Assembly: GCA_018806915.1 (NCBI GenBank)
Contig: JAGKQI010000040.1
Coordinates: 186,001 to 250,000, forward strand
Reading direction: 5' to 3'
Length of the DNA: 64,000 nt
Source of the DNA: Phytophthora colocasiae
Taxonomy: Eukaryota; Oomycota; Peronosporomycetes; Peronosporales; Peronosporaceae
Below, piece after piece: positions 42,937 through 53,959 of the stretch. The position numbers and the translations under genes are program-made. The notes below the pieces were generated by a model that was not told the DNA's origin, ran no database searches, and saw nothing but the letters and a program-made list of their open reading frames with translations. The first letter of the stretch is position 1. Every line of letters begins with the position of its first letter.

Positions 42937-44862
42937 ATGGGCAAGTCCAGGCTCGAGGAGGAATACGACGGGCTGTTCAAGCGTCTCGTCAAGCGCTACG
43001 CCGCGGAGGATGAGAGGGAAGAGAGGGAGGAGGAAGACATGTCGCCCACGCAGGCTCAAGTCGCCTTCTGGTCCGAGATGAGAGAGGTGTTGAGCGTCAA
43101 CGAATGTTCCACCGGGCTCGACATCCTGGACGACATTGCCGAAGCTGTCATCGACCAGACAGGGTACGCTTCGGACGCGTTCGGGGGCCCCGTTCTCGTA
43201 TTGCCCAAGCCTTCGCGTCAGCGTTTCAGCAAGAGGGCTGAGCTGCATCCCCGCTTCACAGGTCCTTCGCCCAAGAGCGCTTCATCCCGGGGCTCTTCCA
43301 AGATGACGTCCTCCCCTAAGTCATCTTTGTCCAAGAAGCGCAAGGAACGGTCTCGAAACTCTTCGCCTTCGTCCTCTCCGGAGCGCAAGAAGTCGTTCTT
43401 CACGGTCGAGCTCGCTGTCACCACGCCCCAAGCGATTCACGACGACCTTGAAGAGCTCTATAGCGACGCCGCGGAGAAGGGGAAGACACCGTTCCAGTTG
43501 GCATATCCGTGGGAGGGCTCGAGTCTATGGTACGATCCTGAAGCGTACCCAGAAGTCTACCGAGCTCACTGGCGCTGGTGGAACCATGATCGCCCCGTCT
43601 TCTGGGAATGGCAGCTTCACGCGCCTCTCAAGTCTTCAGCCGCACAGACTCGTCGTCGTAAGGCCAAGATGGAAGCGGTTGCCGGGCGCATGAAGTTTCT
43701 GAGCCTCTGCATCGAGACGTGGGGATACTACAACTTCCTCCAGCTCCTCGAGGACTGCCACGACTCCAAGCTGCTGATGTGGTGGGGTGGTCAACCGGGA
43801 CGGAACCAGTCGCGAGGCCCGGGTTACCATGGCCCGATCATCGACAGTCTCGTTTCTCTTCGCCGCAGGGACAAGGCCGCGTACGAAAAGAAGATGAAGC
43901 ACGCCTTGGAACCGTTCTTCCTGGACCGCGACTCCTTCTCCGACGTTCCTGACCTTCTCTACTGGACGGAGGCTTTGGATTCGGACAACATCAAGGTGGA
44001 GAATCGTCTCTCCGACGGAGCGTTGGCCCGATGCTTGATCGACATCCAGTCCGATCGCACGCCTCGCAAGGGGTGGGCCGTGGACACTCACCAAGGCACC
44101 TGGCTGTGTCTTCGCAAGAGTTCTCGCATCGTCGCGTTGGCTAAGAGCATGGTGAAGCAGCTCCAGAACGGTTCGTACAAGGTCTCCACGACAGTTCCAG
44201 CGCTCGAGTCCTCCGAGGTGGTCGGCGGCTATGATCGTTTCCGACGCAAGGGCCGTCCGACAGCTCGCGGTACTGGGCGCCTGGATCCCAAGCTCCTCGT
44301 TCCCCACTTCAAGAAGTCCAAGTCTAAGTCGGGATCCGCGCCAAAGACGCGTTCCAGCGACTTCTCGGTGGCTCCGGACGCTTCCCCGGAAACGTCCCCT
44401 CCGGTCCCCAAGGCTGCGACTCCTCCGAAGTCTCCCAAGAACGCTTCTCCTGCCGTGACGCCCAAGACCAGCCCCAAGAACGCTTCTCCTGCTGCTTCAG
44501 GGAACGCCTCGCCGACCAAGTCCAAGCCGGCTTCCCCATCGTCACCCGAGGCGAAAGCGCCCACGCCGTCCACGCCTAAGTCTCGCAGCCCTTCGCAGGC
44601 CAAGGCCGACTCCCCAAAGAAGCCGAGTCCCCCACCCAAAGTGTCCAACCGCGACCAGAAGGCCGAAGAAACTACCCAAGTCAAGAAGGAGACGTCAGAT
44701 GACTTCCTGGGCAGCAGCAGCGACGAGAGTGATCCCGAGGCAAGCGAGAACGACGACGAGCATCAGTCCGACGACGAGTCTCACGAAGACGAGGACGAGG
44801 AGAAACCCGCAGCCAAGAAGCAAAAGATCCTCGACTTGTCGGGAGGTAACAGCACTTCGTAG
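42937..44862 (+). CDS. Antisense accessory ORF inside gypsy element 4
   Basis: 641 residues on the strand opposite to gag-pol, from ATG 42937 (the frame is open 312 bp further upstream). The N-terminal part is charged (LVKRYAAEDEREEREEED). A folded-looking middle is rich in Trp (YPWEGSSLWYDPEAYPEVYR, HWRWWNHDRPVFWEWQLHA, LLMWWGGQPGRNQSRGPGYH), about residues 170-330. The C-terminal third is Ser/Pro/Lys repeats (SPKNASPA, TPKTSPKNASP), and an acidic patch and a KKQK basic motif near the end suggest nuclear localisation. No known domain is recognised. It is fully open, has biased composition and no stop codons, and its DNA carries the same GAACG motif as the rest of the element, so it belongs to the element. 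Confidence 0.75.
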   Translation: MGKSRLEEEYDGLFKRLVKRYAAEDEREEREEEDMSPTQAQVAFWSEMREVLSVNECSTGLDILDDIAEAVIDQTGYASDAFGGPVLVLPKPSRQRFSKRAELHPRFTGPSPKSASSRGSSKMTSSPKSSLSKKRKERSRNSSPSSSPERKKSFFTVELAVTTPQAIHDDLEELYSDAAEKGKTPFQLAYPWEGSSLWYDPEAYPEVYRAHWRWWNHDRPVFWEWQLHAPLKSSAAQTRRRKAKMEAVAGRMKFLSLCIETWGYYNFLQLLEDCHDSKLLMWWGGQPGRNQSRGPGYHGPIIDSLVSLRRRDKAAYEKKMKHALEPFFLDRDSFSDVPDLLYWTEALDSDNIKVENRLSDGALARCLIDIQSDRTPRKGWAVDTHQGTWLCLRKSSRIVALAKSMVKQLQNGSYKVSTTVPALESSEVVGGYDRFRRKGRPTARGTGRLDPKLLVPHFKKSKSKSGSAPKTRSSDFSVAPDASPETSPPVPKAATPPKSPKNASPAVTPKTSPKNASPAASGNASPTKSKPASPSSPEAKAPTPSTPKSRSPSQAKADSPKKPSPPPKVSNRDQKAEETTQVKKETSDDFLGSSSDESDPEASENDDEHQSDDESHEDEDEEKPAAKKQKILDLSGGNSTS

Positions 44863-45303
44863 TGTCCCGAGCTTCTAGGAACGGTAGCGTAGCGTTCCTT
44901 GCATAACCTTCATAATAATCTTTTCTCTTTTCCTTTCTGCTTTAGTCGTCTTCATTTGTTTTTCGTAGCTTCTTTTCCCCAAAATATAAACACACTGGCC
45001 CCTTTGCGTTCTCCAACACGCATACAGTTTCACATCGAGCGTTCCTCGATAGCATTACGGTCCCCGACCGCGGACGCATCGATGAGCACGTACAGCTTCG
45101 ACAGTGTGTTTTTCGACAAGAATAAACACGCACGGCCCATGACCGAGCGTTCTCCAACATGTAGGCACGGTTCCTTGACCGAGCGTTCTCCAAAATATAA
45201 TCAAATATAAAGCCACCACACGAGAGCCTTCTTCTTGCCCTCGTTCTTCAAGCTCGCATTGTCCGTAATAGTCACCACACAGACAATCAGCCCCCTCTTC
45301 TCT
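44863..45303. other. Spacer between the 3' ends of the antisense ORF and pol
   Basis: Non-coding, pyrimidine-rich, and probably holds both convergent 3' ends. The phrase GACCGAGCGTTCTCCAA occurs twice (about 45142 and 45178). Confidence 0.5.
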
Positions 45304-48300
45304 CTAGAAGAGCATGTCATCTTCGTCGACAGCGACGTTGGCCTCCGCCAACCGTGCACTGCGACGCAGTTCAGGTAGACCCTTCTCCTTTCGCCGAGCG
45401 TTATCGAACGCCTGCAGAAGCGTTCGATAGTTAGGAAGAAGCGTAGCAGCAGGCCTCCAGCTCACTTCGTAGGTAGCCAACAGTACTAAGTACTGCGTGA
45501 CACCGTTCTCCTTCCGTCGAGCCAGGATGTCGACAACCGGGTTGCTCGTCCCAGAGACAGCCGTCTCTTCACCACCAATTACCAACCGCTCCACGTAGCT
45601 GGTCGAAGGTAGGTCGGCCTCCTCAAGAGGTCCTTCATCATCAATACCAGGACGGGACGTCACACCCTCAGGCACCTCCGTCGGGTACGGTCGACTCCAG
45701 CGTCCTCGAAAACGCTTCAAACGGTTCACGTTAATGGTCACCACCCGGTTTGGGTGCGAAGGAATCGCCACCCGGTACGCGTTCTCGCCCACCGTTCCTA
45801 CAACACGGTAGGGACCGTGCCAGGAGAATGCTAACTTCTTGGTGGTACGCTCGCCTCTGCGAGCTCGGAAGTATTGGTAGACCCACACCGGGTCTCCTTC
45901 TTCGAACTTCACCTCCACCTGCTCCTCAAGGCGAGCAGCGTGCCGGTCCTGCGCCTTCAGCAGCTGACGCTCCACCATCCTTCTGGTGTCCCTCAGCGAC
46001 AGGTACAAACGCCGTCGGTAGGCGGCCACTTCGTTGCTCTTCCACTTGTTATCCGTGTTCAGGAACGCTAGGTCTAGCGGTAACACGGGATCTCGACCGT
46101 ACAGCGAGAAGAACGGCGAGTCCTTTAACGCTTCGTGATAAGAAGTACGGTAAGCGAACAGTACGCGCGGTAGATACAGATCCCAGTCGGTCTGGGCCTC
46201 ATTCACGAACATCTTCAGCATGCCAATAAGCGTCCCGTTGAACCGCTCTACCAATCCCTGAGTTTGCGGGTGGTAGGCGGCTCCGAACAGCTTCTTAATG
46301 CCGAGCGTTTCGTAAAACGAGCGCGCCAGTTCCGAAATAAAGTTGGATCCTTGGTCGCTAAGCAACCTCTCGGGCACTCCGTGCCGCGAGATAACTTCAT
46401 TCACCATCGTCTCGACGAAGGTGATCGTGTCCAAGGCCTCGATCGCGAACGCCTCCACCCAGCGGGTGAAGTAGTCGGCAAAGACTAGAATAAACTTCTT
46501 GCCCCGAGGCGTCGTAACCAGGGGTCCGATAGCGTCCACGACCAGCAACGAGAACGGTCCGGACAGGTCATGCACCGGCGTCCTTTGCATCCGACCGTTC
46601 CGCCACGGACGGTAGCCCTTGCCGCTGCCACAGATCGTGCACTCTCGCACGTACTCCGCCACATCCTGCTTCCAGCCATGCCAGAACGCATGCTTGCGGA
46701 CCTTGTCCAGCGTCTTCGTCACTCCGACGTGGGCTGCCAATACGTCCGTGTGGCAGTGGTGCAGAACGGTTGAGATGAACGGTAACGGGATCACTGGCAC
46801 CTCAATAGAACTAGCAGGTCCAGCCCGGGCCTTCAAGTAGACCTTCCTCATCAGCACGCCGTTCTTGACGGCATAGTTAGGAGCCATCAACAACGTTCGC
46901 GCCCGGAGCTGGGGATCAAAGGCGAGAGCACCATCCTGGAGATACGCGATCATCGCCAAGATCCACGGCGTCCGTTTCTGCTCGTCCAGGAACCGTTCCT
47001 GTTGCAGGCCGAACAAGTCCACTGGGGACACCAACAGTTGATCGTCGGGGTCAGGAGGAGCAGCGTTACGACGAGCTGGCCCCCCGACCGGAATGGAACC
47101 ACGCTCTCCAGCTTCACTGTCTCCCGTCCCATCCACCATTCCGTCCTCAGGAACGGTTCTCCGCGTAGTATCGTCTCCTGGTACAGCAGTCCCCCCGACT
47201 TCGTCGGGACCACCCTCCACAGGATCGGCCGCGTTAAGCAGGTCCGCCATCGAAACGGCGTTAATAGTCATCGCATGTAGACGCGAGAGTCCATCCACGT
47301 GGCCCATAGCCGTTCCAGGCTTGTGGAACACCTTAAATCGTAGCTGGGAGAGTTCCATCGCCCACCGTGCCAATTTAGCGTTACTGGTACGGTTTCTCTC
47401 GTCGAAGACCCACGTCAACGCTTTGTGGTCCGTGTACAGGTCGAACTCACGCCGATCGAGGTAGCAACGGAACTTCCGCGTAGCCCAAACAATGCCCCAG
47501 CACTCGATCTCCGAGGTGCCGTTCTGTTTGTTGACCCAGTTCTTTTCGGATCCAACTAGCAACTTGCTAGCGTAGGCTACTACGCGTTCCCTTCCTTCCA
47601 CGGTCTGCATAAGACACGCCCCGATCGCCAACGTGGAGGAGTCCACGTACAGTTTAATACGCTTCGAGAAATCTGGGTAAACCAGGATAGGCGGCTTCAC
47701 GAGCCTCCGTTTCAGCTGTCGGAACGCCGACTCACAGTCCTTCGACCACTTGAACGGTACTCCCTTCCCCTTCAACCGTTCTATGGGCGCCGTGATAGCG
47801 GCGTAGCCCGGTATATAGCGACGGAAGTAGCTCGTAAGCCCCAGGAACGCTCGCACGGTATGAAGGTCGTGCGGGTTCTTCAAAGTCATCACTGACTTCA
47901 CCTTCTCAGGGTTCGGCAGGATGCCGGACGGCGTTACAATATGACCCAAGAACGCTACCTGGTCACGCCCCCACTTGCACTTCTTCATCTTCAATTTGAA
48001 GCCGGCCGCTCGGAAGCGTTCCAGCACCTGCTTCAACCTTACCAGGTGCGTCGGGAAGTCCTCGCTGAAGACAACGCAGTCGTCCAAGTACACAAGGCAC
48101 GTCCTCCACTTGAGGTCCACGAGCACGTTCTCCATGAGTCTATCGAAGGCAGGCACAGCGTTACATAGGCCAAAAGGCATAACTAACCACTCGAATAAAC
48201 CGTACTTGCACGTGAACGCCGTTTTCTCGATGCTCCCCTCGGCCATAGGCACGTTCCAGTATCCGGACGCTATATCCATCGTCGAGAAGAGCTTAGCGTT

Positions 48301-51300
48301 CCCCAGAACATCGAGAATGTCATCAATAAGGGGCATAGGGTAACAGTCCTTGATAGTGACAGCGTTCAGGCGTCTGTAGTCGATACAGAAGCGTATCCCG
48401 CCGTCAGGTTTGCGTATCATCAGGACAGGGCTCGCCCACGGACTCGTGGACGGTCGGATGATCCCCAAGTCGAGGTATTGTTGAATCTCCGCTTCCATGA
48501 CATCCCCCTCCGCCTTCGACACTCGGTACGGTCTTTGCTTGATAGGAGCGTTCTCCCCAGTGTCGATCGAGAACTCTAAGAGATCCGTTCTGCCAGGCTT
48601 CATCGAAGTCTCCACAAACATGTCAGAGAAGGACTCGAGCAGCTCCGAGAACAGCCCCTGCTGTTCGGGCGATAGCTTGGAGTCCGTGAAATCCACCTTG
48701 AACTCCTTCTTCAGTTCCTCATCCAACTCAGGCATGGGATCTACTGACGCTCCAGGTTGTGACTCAACCGCGCCGATGATCGAACTCACCCAGTCCGATC
48801 CACGCTTCGAAGCGTTCTCAGCATCCTCTAAAGTGAAGGCCGACTCCGGAACGACCGTGGCGGCCGCAATAAGCGTTCCCTTCTTGATGACCACATCCTC
48901 GGTGGAAGCGTTACAGACCTCCACCACCACCTTGCCTTCGTTCACCGTGCACAAAGTTCGAGCCACCTTCACAGTTTCATCCAGGTCCACATAGCCCTCG
49001 ACTAACACAGTAGTGTTATCGGCCGCCTCTCCCTGCACCTCCGAGACCACTAACGCCTGGCCTCCCGGGCATAGTCGAACTGTCGAGTTGATTCGGGCCG
49101 TGTACATCTCCTCCACACGAGGCGATCCGATGGGGAACACTTCTTTAGTGTCCTTGAGAGTCACGGTGCTAGCGTCCAAATCCACGACAGCCCGGTACGC
49201 TTTGAGCGTGTCCGTCCCCAAGATGACGTCCACATGCAGCTTGTCGACGACCACGAACGGTCTTGTCATCTCACGAGACCCAAGGCGCATGGGTAGATCG
49301 ACCGTCCCGCGCACTCGCAGCGAGTGTCCTGAAACACCCTTCAATCCTTGCGGATACGGGGACATCGGAGCGTCCGCCCTTCCCAACCGTTTCAGCACAC
49401 GGTAGTCGATCAAACTCGCGACAGCACCGGAGTCGATCAGCATAGATGTCGGCAGGCAGTCAATGTAACCCACAGAGAGAGCCTCCACCCCTCCGACGGA
49501 GCCGATGATTCGCTTACCTTCCGGGACTACCTCGTCCTCATCCTCGGAGTCGCCAACCCCCGGTCTTAAAACCTCTCTGAGTCCACCCTTCTGGGGTTTA
49601 ACCGTTCGGTCGTCCGAAACTGCATGAGCGTACTCGTACACTCCGTTCGCTTGGTCTTCCTTCGAACTGAGCGTTCCCAACGCTTCAGAACGATTAGCGA
49701 ACAACGCCGAGCAGTCGAACGACACGCTTCGTAGATACGGTCCTCTTTCAGGGTTCCTCACGAGTGTGCGACACCGTTCACAAGTCGGGGTCCTCTCAAG
49801 TATCTTACACCGGATGGTGTCGGCGAAGCGTAAGTAGTTGTTCTTGATCTCTTGAACAAGCATACTCCTGAACGGTTCACTCAGGTGAGGGTCCGCCTGC
49901 TGGAGGAACGGTTCGATCTTCCTGTCCATGGACTGCAACTGGAAGTCGAGCCAGCGGTCTCGAACGCCATTCAGGTCTTTCCTTCCCCGAATCTTCACTT
50001 GGCAGGACCCACAGGAACGCTCCTTGACCATCAACTCTTGGCCTATGAGTTGATAAACCGTTTTCCGGATTAGTCGTCTCCATCGAGGATCAGCGTCGAT
50101 CTTGTCCAGCACGGGGACGGTCGACAAAGGCGACGATTGCGTTCCCGGTACGGGTTCCCTCAAGGGAATCCCTATGTTCTCGGCCACGGTTTCAGTCTCG
50201 ACGGGGTCGCCCTTAGGCGCCAACTTCCTCTTCTTCCTCTCCTTCTCTCTCTTGTACGACCTTCGATGAAGCTTGCGTCCACCACCGACGTCTCGTTGGT
50301 CTGAATCCCGGCCATCCTCGACGACAACGCTCGCCACGGCGTCTTCGTCAGGCGGTTCCTTGCTGAAGTTACGGTTAGCACGCTTCGCAGCCTCGGAGGC
50401 AGCGAGAGTGGAAGCGTACCACTTAACCCAGTACTCTGGCGTCGACAGCTCACCGGGCGACGACTCCTTCGTTCTCTTCAGCGTCTCTTCGGGGATGCTG
50501 AGGATGCAGCTCAGCTCTGCGAGAGTCAATTCCTTCTTTCCTTCTTTGTTTTTCTTCACACGTCTCCTCAGTTCTACCTCGTCCAGAGGGAACAGGCGAT
50601 CCTCGAGCTCCTTCTCGAACTCCTCCTTCTCTTCTCCAACCGCAGACGCGAGGCCTTCTTCCAATGCGTCTAACTCCTCGGTTGTGAAGAACTTAGCCCT
50701 GGGCTGTCTCCCTCTAGGAGTCACTTTCCCAGCCTGGGACCCGGGCTCACCGGCGACAGGGTTTGCCCCTTCGCTACTCTTCTCCATTATATCTTCCGAC
50801 GCTAAGGTAGCCGTTCCCCCAGATTCTACGTAGCGTTCTTCGCCAGACTCTTCATTCTTGTCCGGATACGAAGCGTTCTCCAGATGGAGCGTTTCAGTGT
50901 CAGGTTTTCGTCCAGAAACCTCGGGGCCCTTAGTCGTCGCCTCATCCGCTACCGCAGCGGTTTTGTCTTCTCGTGGGCTAACTGACTCCCCGACTTGGTC
51001 CTTGTTTTCTCCTGCACCTTCTTCCTCCTCTGTTTCACGCTCTCGTTCCTCGCTTGACTTAGAGTCCGCCAAAAAGCGTACGTAGATCCTCTCCGCGTCC
51101 TTATTGTGTTTGCACGCGGGTCCCTGGAACAGTACTCGAACAGCACTCACATCGCTGTCAAACCGTTCCGTCGACTCCTTAGACATCTCCAACTTGGGTG
51201 ACTTAGAACCAGGCGGCACTCTGTACCGTTCTTCTTCAGCGTTCCGCTTGATGTCACCCTCCACAACTCCTCCTACCTCAGGAACAGTCTCGCTATCCTT

Positions 51301-51930
51301 ATCTTTTCCAGCTTCATCAGGAACATTCTCGTCCCATTGAACGCTACCAGCGACTCCTAGTTGCGCGGTCAACTCAACCGGCATCCCTTCCTCCAGACTA
51401 GCGATCTCTTTGTAGTCTGCATAGTAATCGCAAAAGTAATCCTCTTCTCCTTCGGAGACCACCGCGGTCTCGTACTCTGCTGGTAGTAGCGTTCCTTCTC
51501 TAGTTTCTTCGGGTAGTTCCGAAGCCTCTCGATAATCGTAGATGAACTCTCTTCCGGGAGCGCTAGCCTCAGCTTGGATCCTCTGACCCGCACACTCCCA
51601 ACGTTCCTCCGAACGTCCTTCGCCGTAGTTGCTTTCTTCTTCGGGAACGCTTGCCTCTGCTAGGATCCTCTGACCCTGGCGTTCCCAACGTTCCTCTGAA
51701 CGCTCTTCCTTGTAGTTGTTTTCTTCTTCAGGAACGCTTGCCTCTGCTAGGATCCTCTGACCCCGGCGTTCCCAACGTTCCTCCGAACGCCCTTCTCTTT
51801 CTTCAGTAACAGTCTTGTTCACAGCAATTTCAGTCGTTTCACTCCCAAATCCTACGGCGGTAACCGCGTATTCTCCCCCTCCGAACGCTCTACTCCCTCT
51901 TTCTTCAAAGGAAGAAGCGTTCTCGGACAT
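45304..51930 (-). CDS. Pol polyprotein of gypsy element 4 (PR-RT-RNase H-IN), intact
   Basis: 2208 residues, uninterrupted. The N-terminal third is acidic and repetitive. Protease: SMLIDSGAVASLIDYRVLKR (about 49440). RT palm: VYLDDCVVFSEDF (about 48090). RNase H: LYVDSSTLAIGACLMQTVEG, with a DHKALTWV site. The integrase zinc finger is HHCHTDVLAAHVG...CTICGSGKG. Core: VVDAIGPL, LLSDQGSNFISE and HPQTQGLVERFNG. The C-terminal region has WHGPYRVVGTVGENAYRV and ends DEDDMLF, without a clear chromodomain. All catalytic motifs are present, so the enzyme set may be active. The frame is the same as gag and is separated from it by one TGA at 51990-51988, with 19 open codons before this ATG. Confidence 0.95.
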   Translation of the reverse strand: MSENASSFEERGSRAFGGGEYAVTAVGFGSETTEIAVNKTVTEEREGRSEERWERRGQRILAEASVPEEENNYKEERSEERWERQGQRILAEASVPEEESNYGEGRSEERWECAGQRIQAEASAPGREFIYDYREASELPEETREGTLLPAEYETAVVSEGEEDYFCDYYADYKEIASLEEGMPVELTAQLGVAGSVQWDENVPDEAGKDKDSETVPEVGGVVEGDIKRNAEEERYRVPPGSKSPKLEMSKESTERFDSDVSAVRVLFQGPACKHNKDAERIYVRFLADSKSSEERERETEEEEGAGENKDQVGESVSPREDKTAAVADEATTKGPEVSGRKPDTETLHLENASYPDKNEESGEERYVESGGTATLASEDIMEKSSEGANPVAGEPGSQAGKVTPRGRQPRAKFFTTEELDALEEGLASAVGEEKEEFEKELEDRLFPLDEVELRRRVKKNKEGKKELTLAELSCILSIPEETLKRTKESSPGELSTPEYWVKWYASTLAASEAAKRANRNFSKEPPDEDAVASVVVEDGRDSDQRDVGGGRKLHRRSYKREKERKKRKLAPKGDPVETETVAENIGIPLREPVPGTQSSPLSTVPVLDKIDADPRWRRLIRKTVYQLIGQELMVKERSCGSCQVKIRGRKDLNGVRDRWLDFQLQSMDRKIEPFLQQADPHLSEPFRSMLVQEIKNNYLRFADTIRCKILERTPTCERCRTLVRNPERGPYLRSVSFDCSALFANRSEALGTLSSKEDQANGVYEYAHAVSDDRTVKPQKGGLREVLRPGVGDSEDEDEVVPEGKRIIGSVGGVEALSVGYIDCLPTSMLIDSGAVASLIDYRVLKRLGRADAPMSPYPQGLKGVSGHSLRVRGTVDLPMRLGSREMTRPFVVVDKLHVDVILGTDTLKAYRAVVDLDASTVTLKDTKEVFPIGSPRVEEMYTARINSTVRLCPGGQALVVSEVQGEAADNTTVLVEGYVDLDETVKVARTLCTVNEGKVVVEVCNASTEDVVIKKGTLIAAATVVPESAFTLEDAENASKRGSDWVSSIIGAVESQPGASVDPMPELDEELKKEFKVDFTDSKLSPEQQGLFSELLESFSDMFVETSMKPGRTDLLEFSIDTGENAPIKQRPYRVSKAEGDVMEAEIQQYLDLGIIRPSTSPWASPVLMIRKPDGGIRFCIDYRRLNAVTIKDCYPMPLIDDILDVLGNAKLFSTMDIASGYWNVPMAEGSIEKTAFTCKYGLFEWLVMPFGLCNAVPAFDRLMENVLVDLKWRTCLVYLDDCVVFSEDFPTHLVRLKQVLERFRAAGFKLKMKKCKWGRDQVAFLGHIVTPSGILPNPEKVKSVMTLKNPHDLHTVRAFLGLTSYFRRYIPGYAAITAPIERLKGKGVPFKWSKDCESAFRQLKRRLVKPPILVYPDFSKRIKLYVDSSTLAIGACLMQTVEGRERVVAYASKLLVGSEKNWVNKQNGTSEIECWGIVWATRKFRCYLDRREFDLYTDHKALTWVFDERNRTSNAKLARWAMELSQLRFKVFHKPGTAMGHVDGLSRLHAMTINAVSMADLLNAADPVEGGPDEVGGTAVPGDDTTRRTVPEDGMVDGTGDSEAGERGSIPVGGPARRNAAPPDPDDQLLVSPVDLFGLQQERFLDEQKRTPWILAMIAYLQDGALAFDPQLRARTLLMAPNYAVKNGVLMRKVYLKARAGPASSIEVPVIPLPFISTVLHHCHTDVLAAHVGVTKTLDKVRKHAFWHGWKQDVAEYVRECTICGSGKGYRPWRNGRMQRTPVHDLSGPFSLLVVDAIGPLVTTPRGKKFILVFADYFTRWVEAFAIEALDTITFVETMVNEVISRHGVPERLLSDQGSNFISELARSFYETLGIKKLFGAAYHPQTQGLVERFNGTLIGMLKMFVNEAQTDWDLYLPRVLFAYRTSYHEALKDSPFFSLYGRDPVLPLDLAFLNTDNKWKSNEVAAYRRRLYLSLRDTRRMVERQLLKAQDRHAARLEEQVEVKFEEGDPVWVYQYFRARRGERTTKKLAFSWHGPYRVVGTVGENAYRVAIPSHPNRVVTINVNRLKRFRGRWSRPYPTEVPEGVTSRPGIDDEGPLEEADLPSTSYVERLVIGGEETAVSGTSNPVVDILARRKENGVTQYLVLLATYEVSWRPAATLLPNYRTLLQAFDNARRKEKGLPELRRSARLAEANVAVDEDDMLF
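51545..51800 (-). repeat. Three tandem protein repeats, about 28 residues, near the pol N-terminus
   Basis: SEERWER.GQRILAEASVPE is repeated three times (third copy diverged: WECAGQRIQAEASAPG). Each DNA unit carries several GAACG/CGTTC motifs. Confidence 0.9.
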
Positions 51931-53959
51931 GTCGCTCGTCAGACAAGAGGAAGGGTCGACACCCCCTTCCCCTCCCTCCTGTCCTCTTCATTGTCGCCTA
52001 GACGCTGGTCCCTGCCCGGACGAGCCTCCAGCCTTGCTTTGAGCCGACAGTTGAGTAAGTATTTTCTTCGTTGGGCAATTGGCCACTCGATGGTCAGTGC
52101 CGTCGCAGAGGAAGCATCCAGGGTTCCTGTAATAACCGTTCGTCTGCCTGTTTGAAGCGGGTTGCGAGTTGGAACGGTTCTGCTGCTGTTGTTGTCCTCT
52201 TGGTTGTTCACATTCCAAATACACATGGCCCTTAACCTTGCAATTCGAGCAAGTAGCACCAGCCCGACGACAGTTGATGCGGTTGCACCCTAAGGTGTGG
52301 CATCGACCGCAAACTATCTTCCCTTCCTGCGTGTACATGTCCGGACCTTGCCGTATTCCTCTGACCGGGCCCTCAGGAGCAACTGCATTCACGGTGGGCG
52401 GAGCGTTCTCGAACGCAGGATCCTCGTAGTGAGCCACAGCGATGGTAGGAGCAGTTTGCGGAACGCTCGAGTGAGCGTACTGCTGCTGTTGCTGCTGTTG
52501 TTGTTGAGCCAACATGTTCTGCGTTTGCTGCATCAAGTTCAGCATCTGCTGCATCATCGTATTTTCTGAACCCTTGGAGGACGTCGCGTCTTCGAAGTCC
52601 GCGTCGTTCTCGACTGGGAGATGCATGTTCTTGTATAGCAGAACGGTCACGGCTTGAGGAATGGAATCGACCATAGCGTTCGAAAGCGTGGCCTTCCATT
52701 CACGGTTCCTCAACCCAGACAGGAAGTACTGGTAACGCATATCCGGATCATAACAGCGTGCGTCGTCACACAACCGAGAGATCAGGTCACCCCACACTTC
52801 CGCTGACATTCCCCTCGATCGGGTCGTCTTCTTCAGCAACTCGATGCGCTGTTGAGGCGTCTGACAAATGAACTGGTTGTAGAACCGCGTCTTCAGCGTG
52901 TCGAAGTCATTGATGCTCGAGTGCACCCACCACTGGTCGCCAGCCTTGCCCTTGAGGCACTCACGGAACGCACTCAACCGTAATACATCGTCTAGACCCA
53001 CTGTAGCACGCTCAAACGACTCCCAGAAACTTCCAGCTCTCTCAGCAGTGGAGTCATCCGAATAGAACGGTTGTAGCATCCTAATAGCGTTCCTTATACT
53101 CGTCGGCATACCGATCACAGGCTGAGCAGGTTGCGAGGGCTGCACGGCTGGGAACGGCTGCTGAGCAGGAACGGTAGGAGTTGGCTGAAATGCGTGCCCA
53201 AGAGCAGGCGGGCGAGCGTACCCATGCCACGCTCCAGTAGATGCTCCAACTTGCGAAGGCCCAGGGTACATCCCGGGGTGGCCAAGGGAGGCCGACGACG
53301 GGAGCTGTCCCGGTGGACCGCTCGGGGCACCGCCTCCCCGAGGGTAATACGACCCTCGATTCATCACTGACGTCTTCAGGGGCCCGGGTGTTCGCTGCGA
53401 GGGCATCACCGGGGCGGCCGTCGAGTCTGGAGCCGATTTCTGGAACGGTTGTTGGCGATACGGTAGCTGTTGCCGCGGCAACGGTTGTCGTGGGGGCACC
53501 CCCATAGGCTGCGTCGAGTGCTCAGGGTTTTCGACCGTTCCAGGATAGGCCGAGACGTCCACTGGAGCATGGGTCTGGTGCGAAGAAGCCGAGATCATCG
53601 TCGACGGCTTCGGATTGACAGGCACCCGACTGGCCGGCGGGTGGAACAGACCGTGAAGCCCATAATCTCCAGGACTCGAAGGGTTCTCCATGGTTACGTT
53701 ACGGTAACTCGCTATCGCGCCCCTTGTCTGAGGCGTCTTCGAGGCCGACGAAGCGTTCTTCACAGGGTCACTGACTCCTTCCCACGCTGGGATCGACGGT
53801 CGGGACGACTCAGCGAACGCGGAATATCCAGGAGCACGCTCGCTAGCGTACTCTTGCGTCCAGGTTACTGGGGCCTGAACGGTCTCTCCGGTGGAACTCC
53901 ACGCTCCCGGAGGCATCGAGGCGGAAGGCTCTGCTCGCCAGTAGCGTTCCGGGTCTCTA

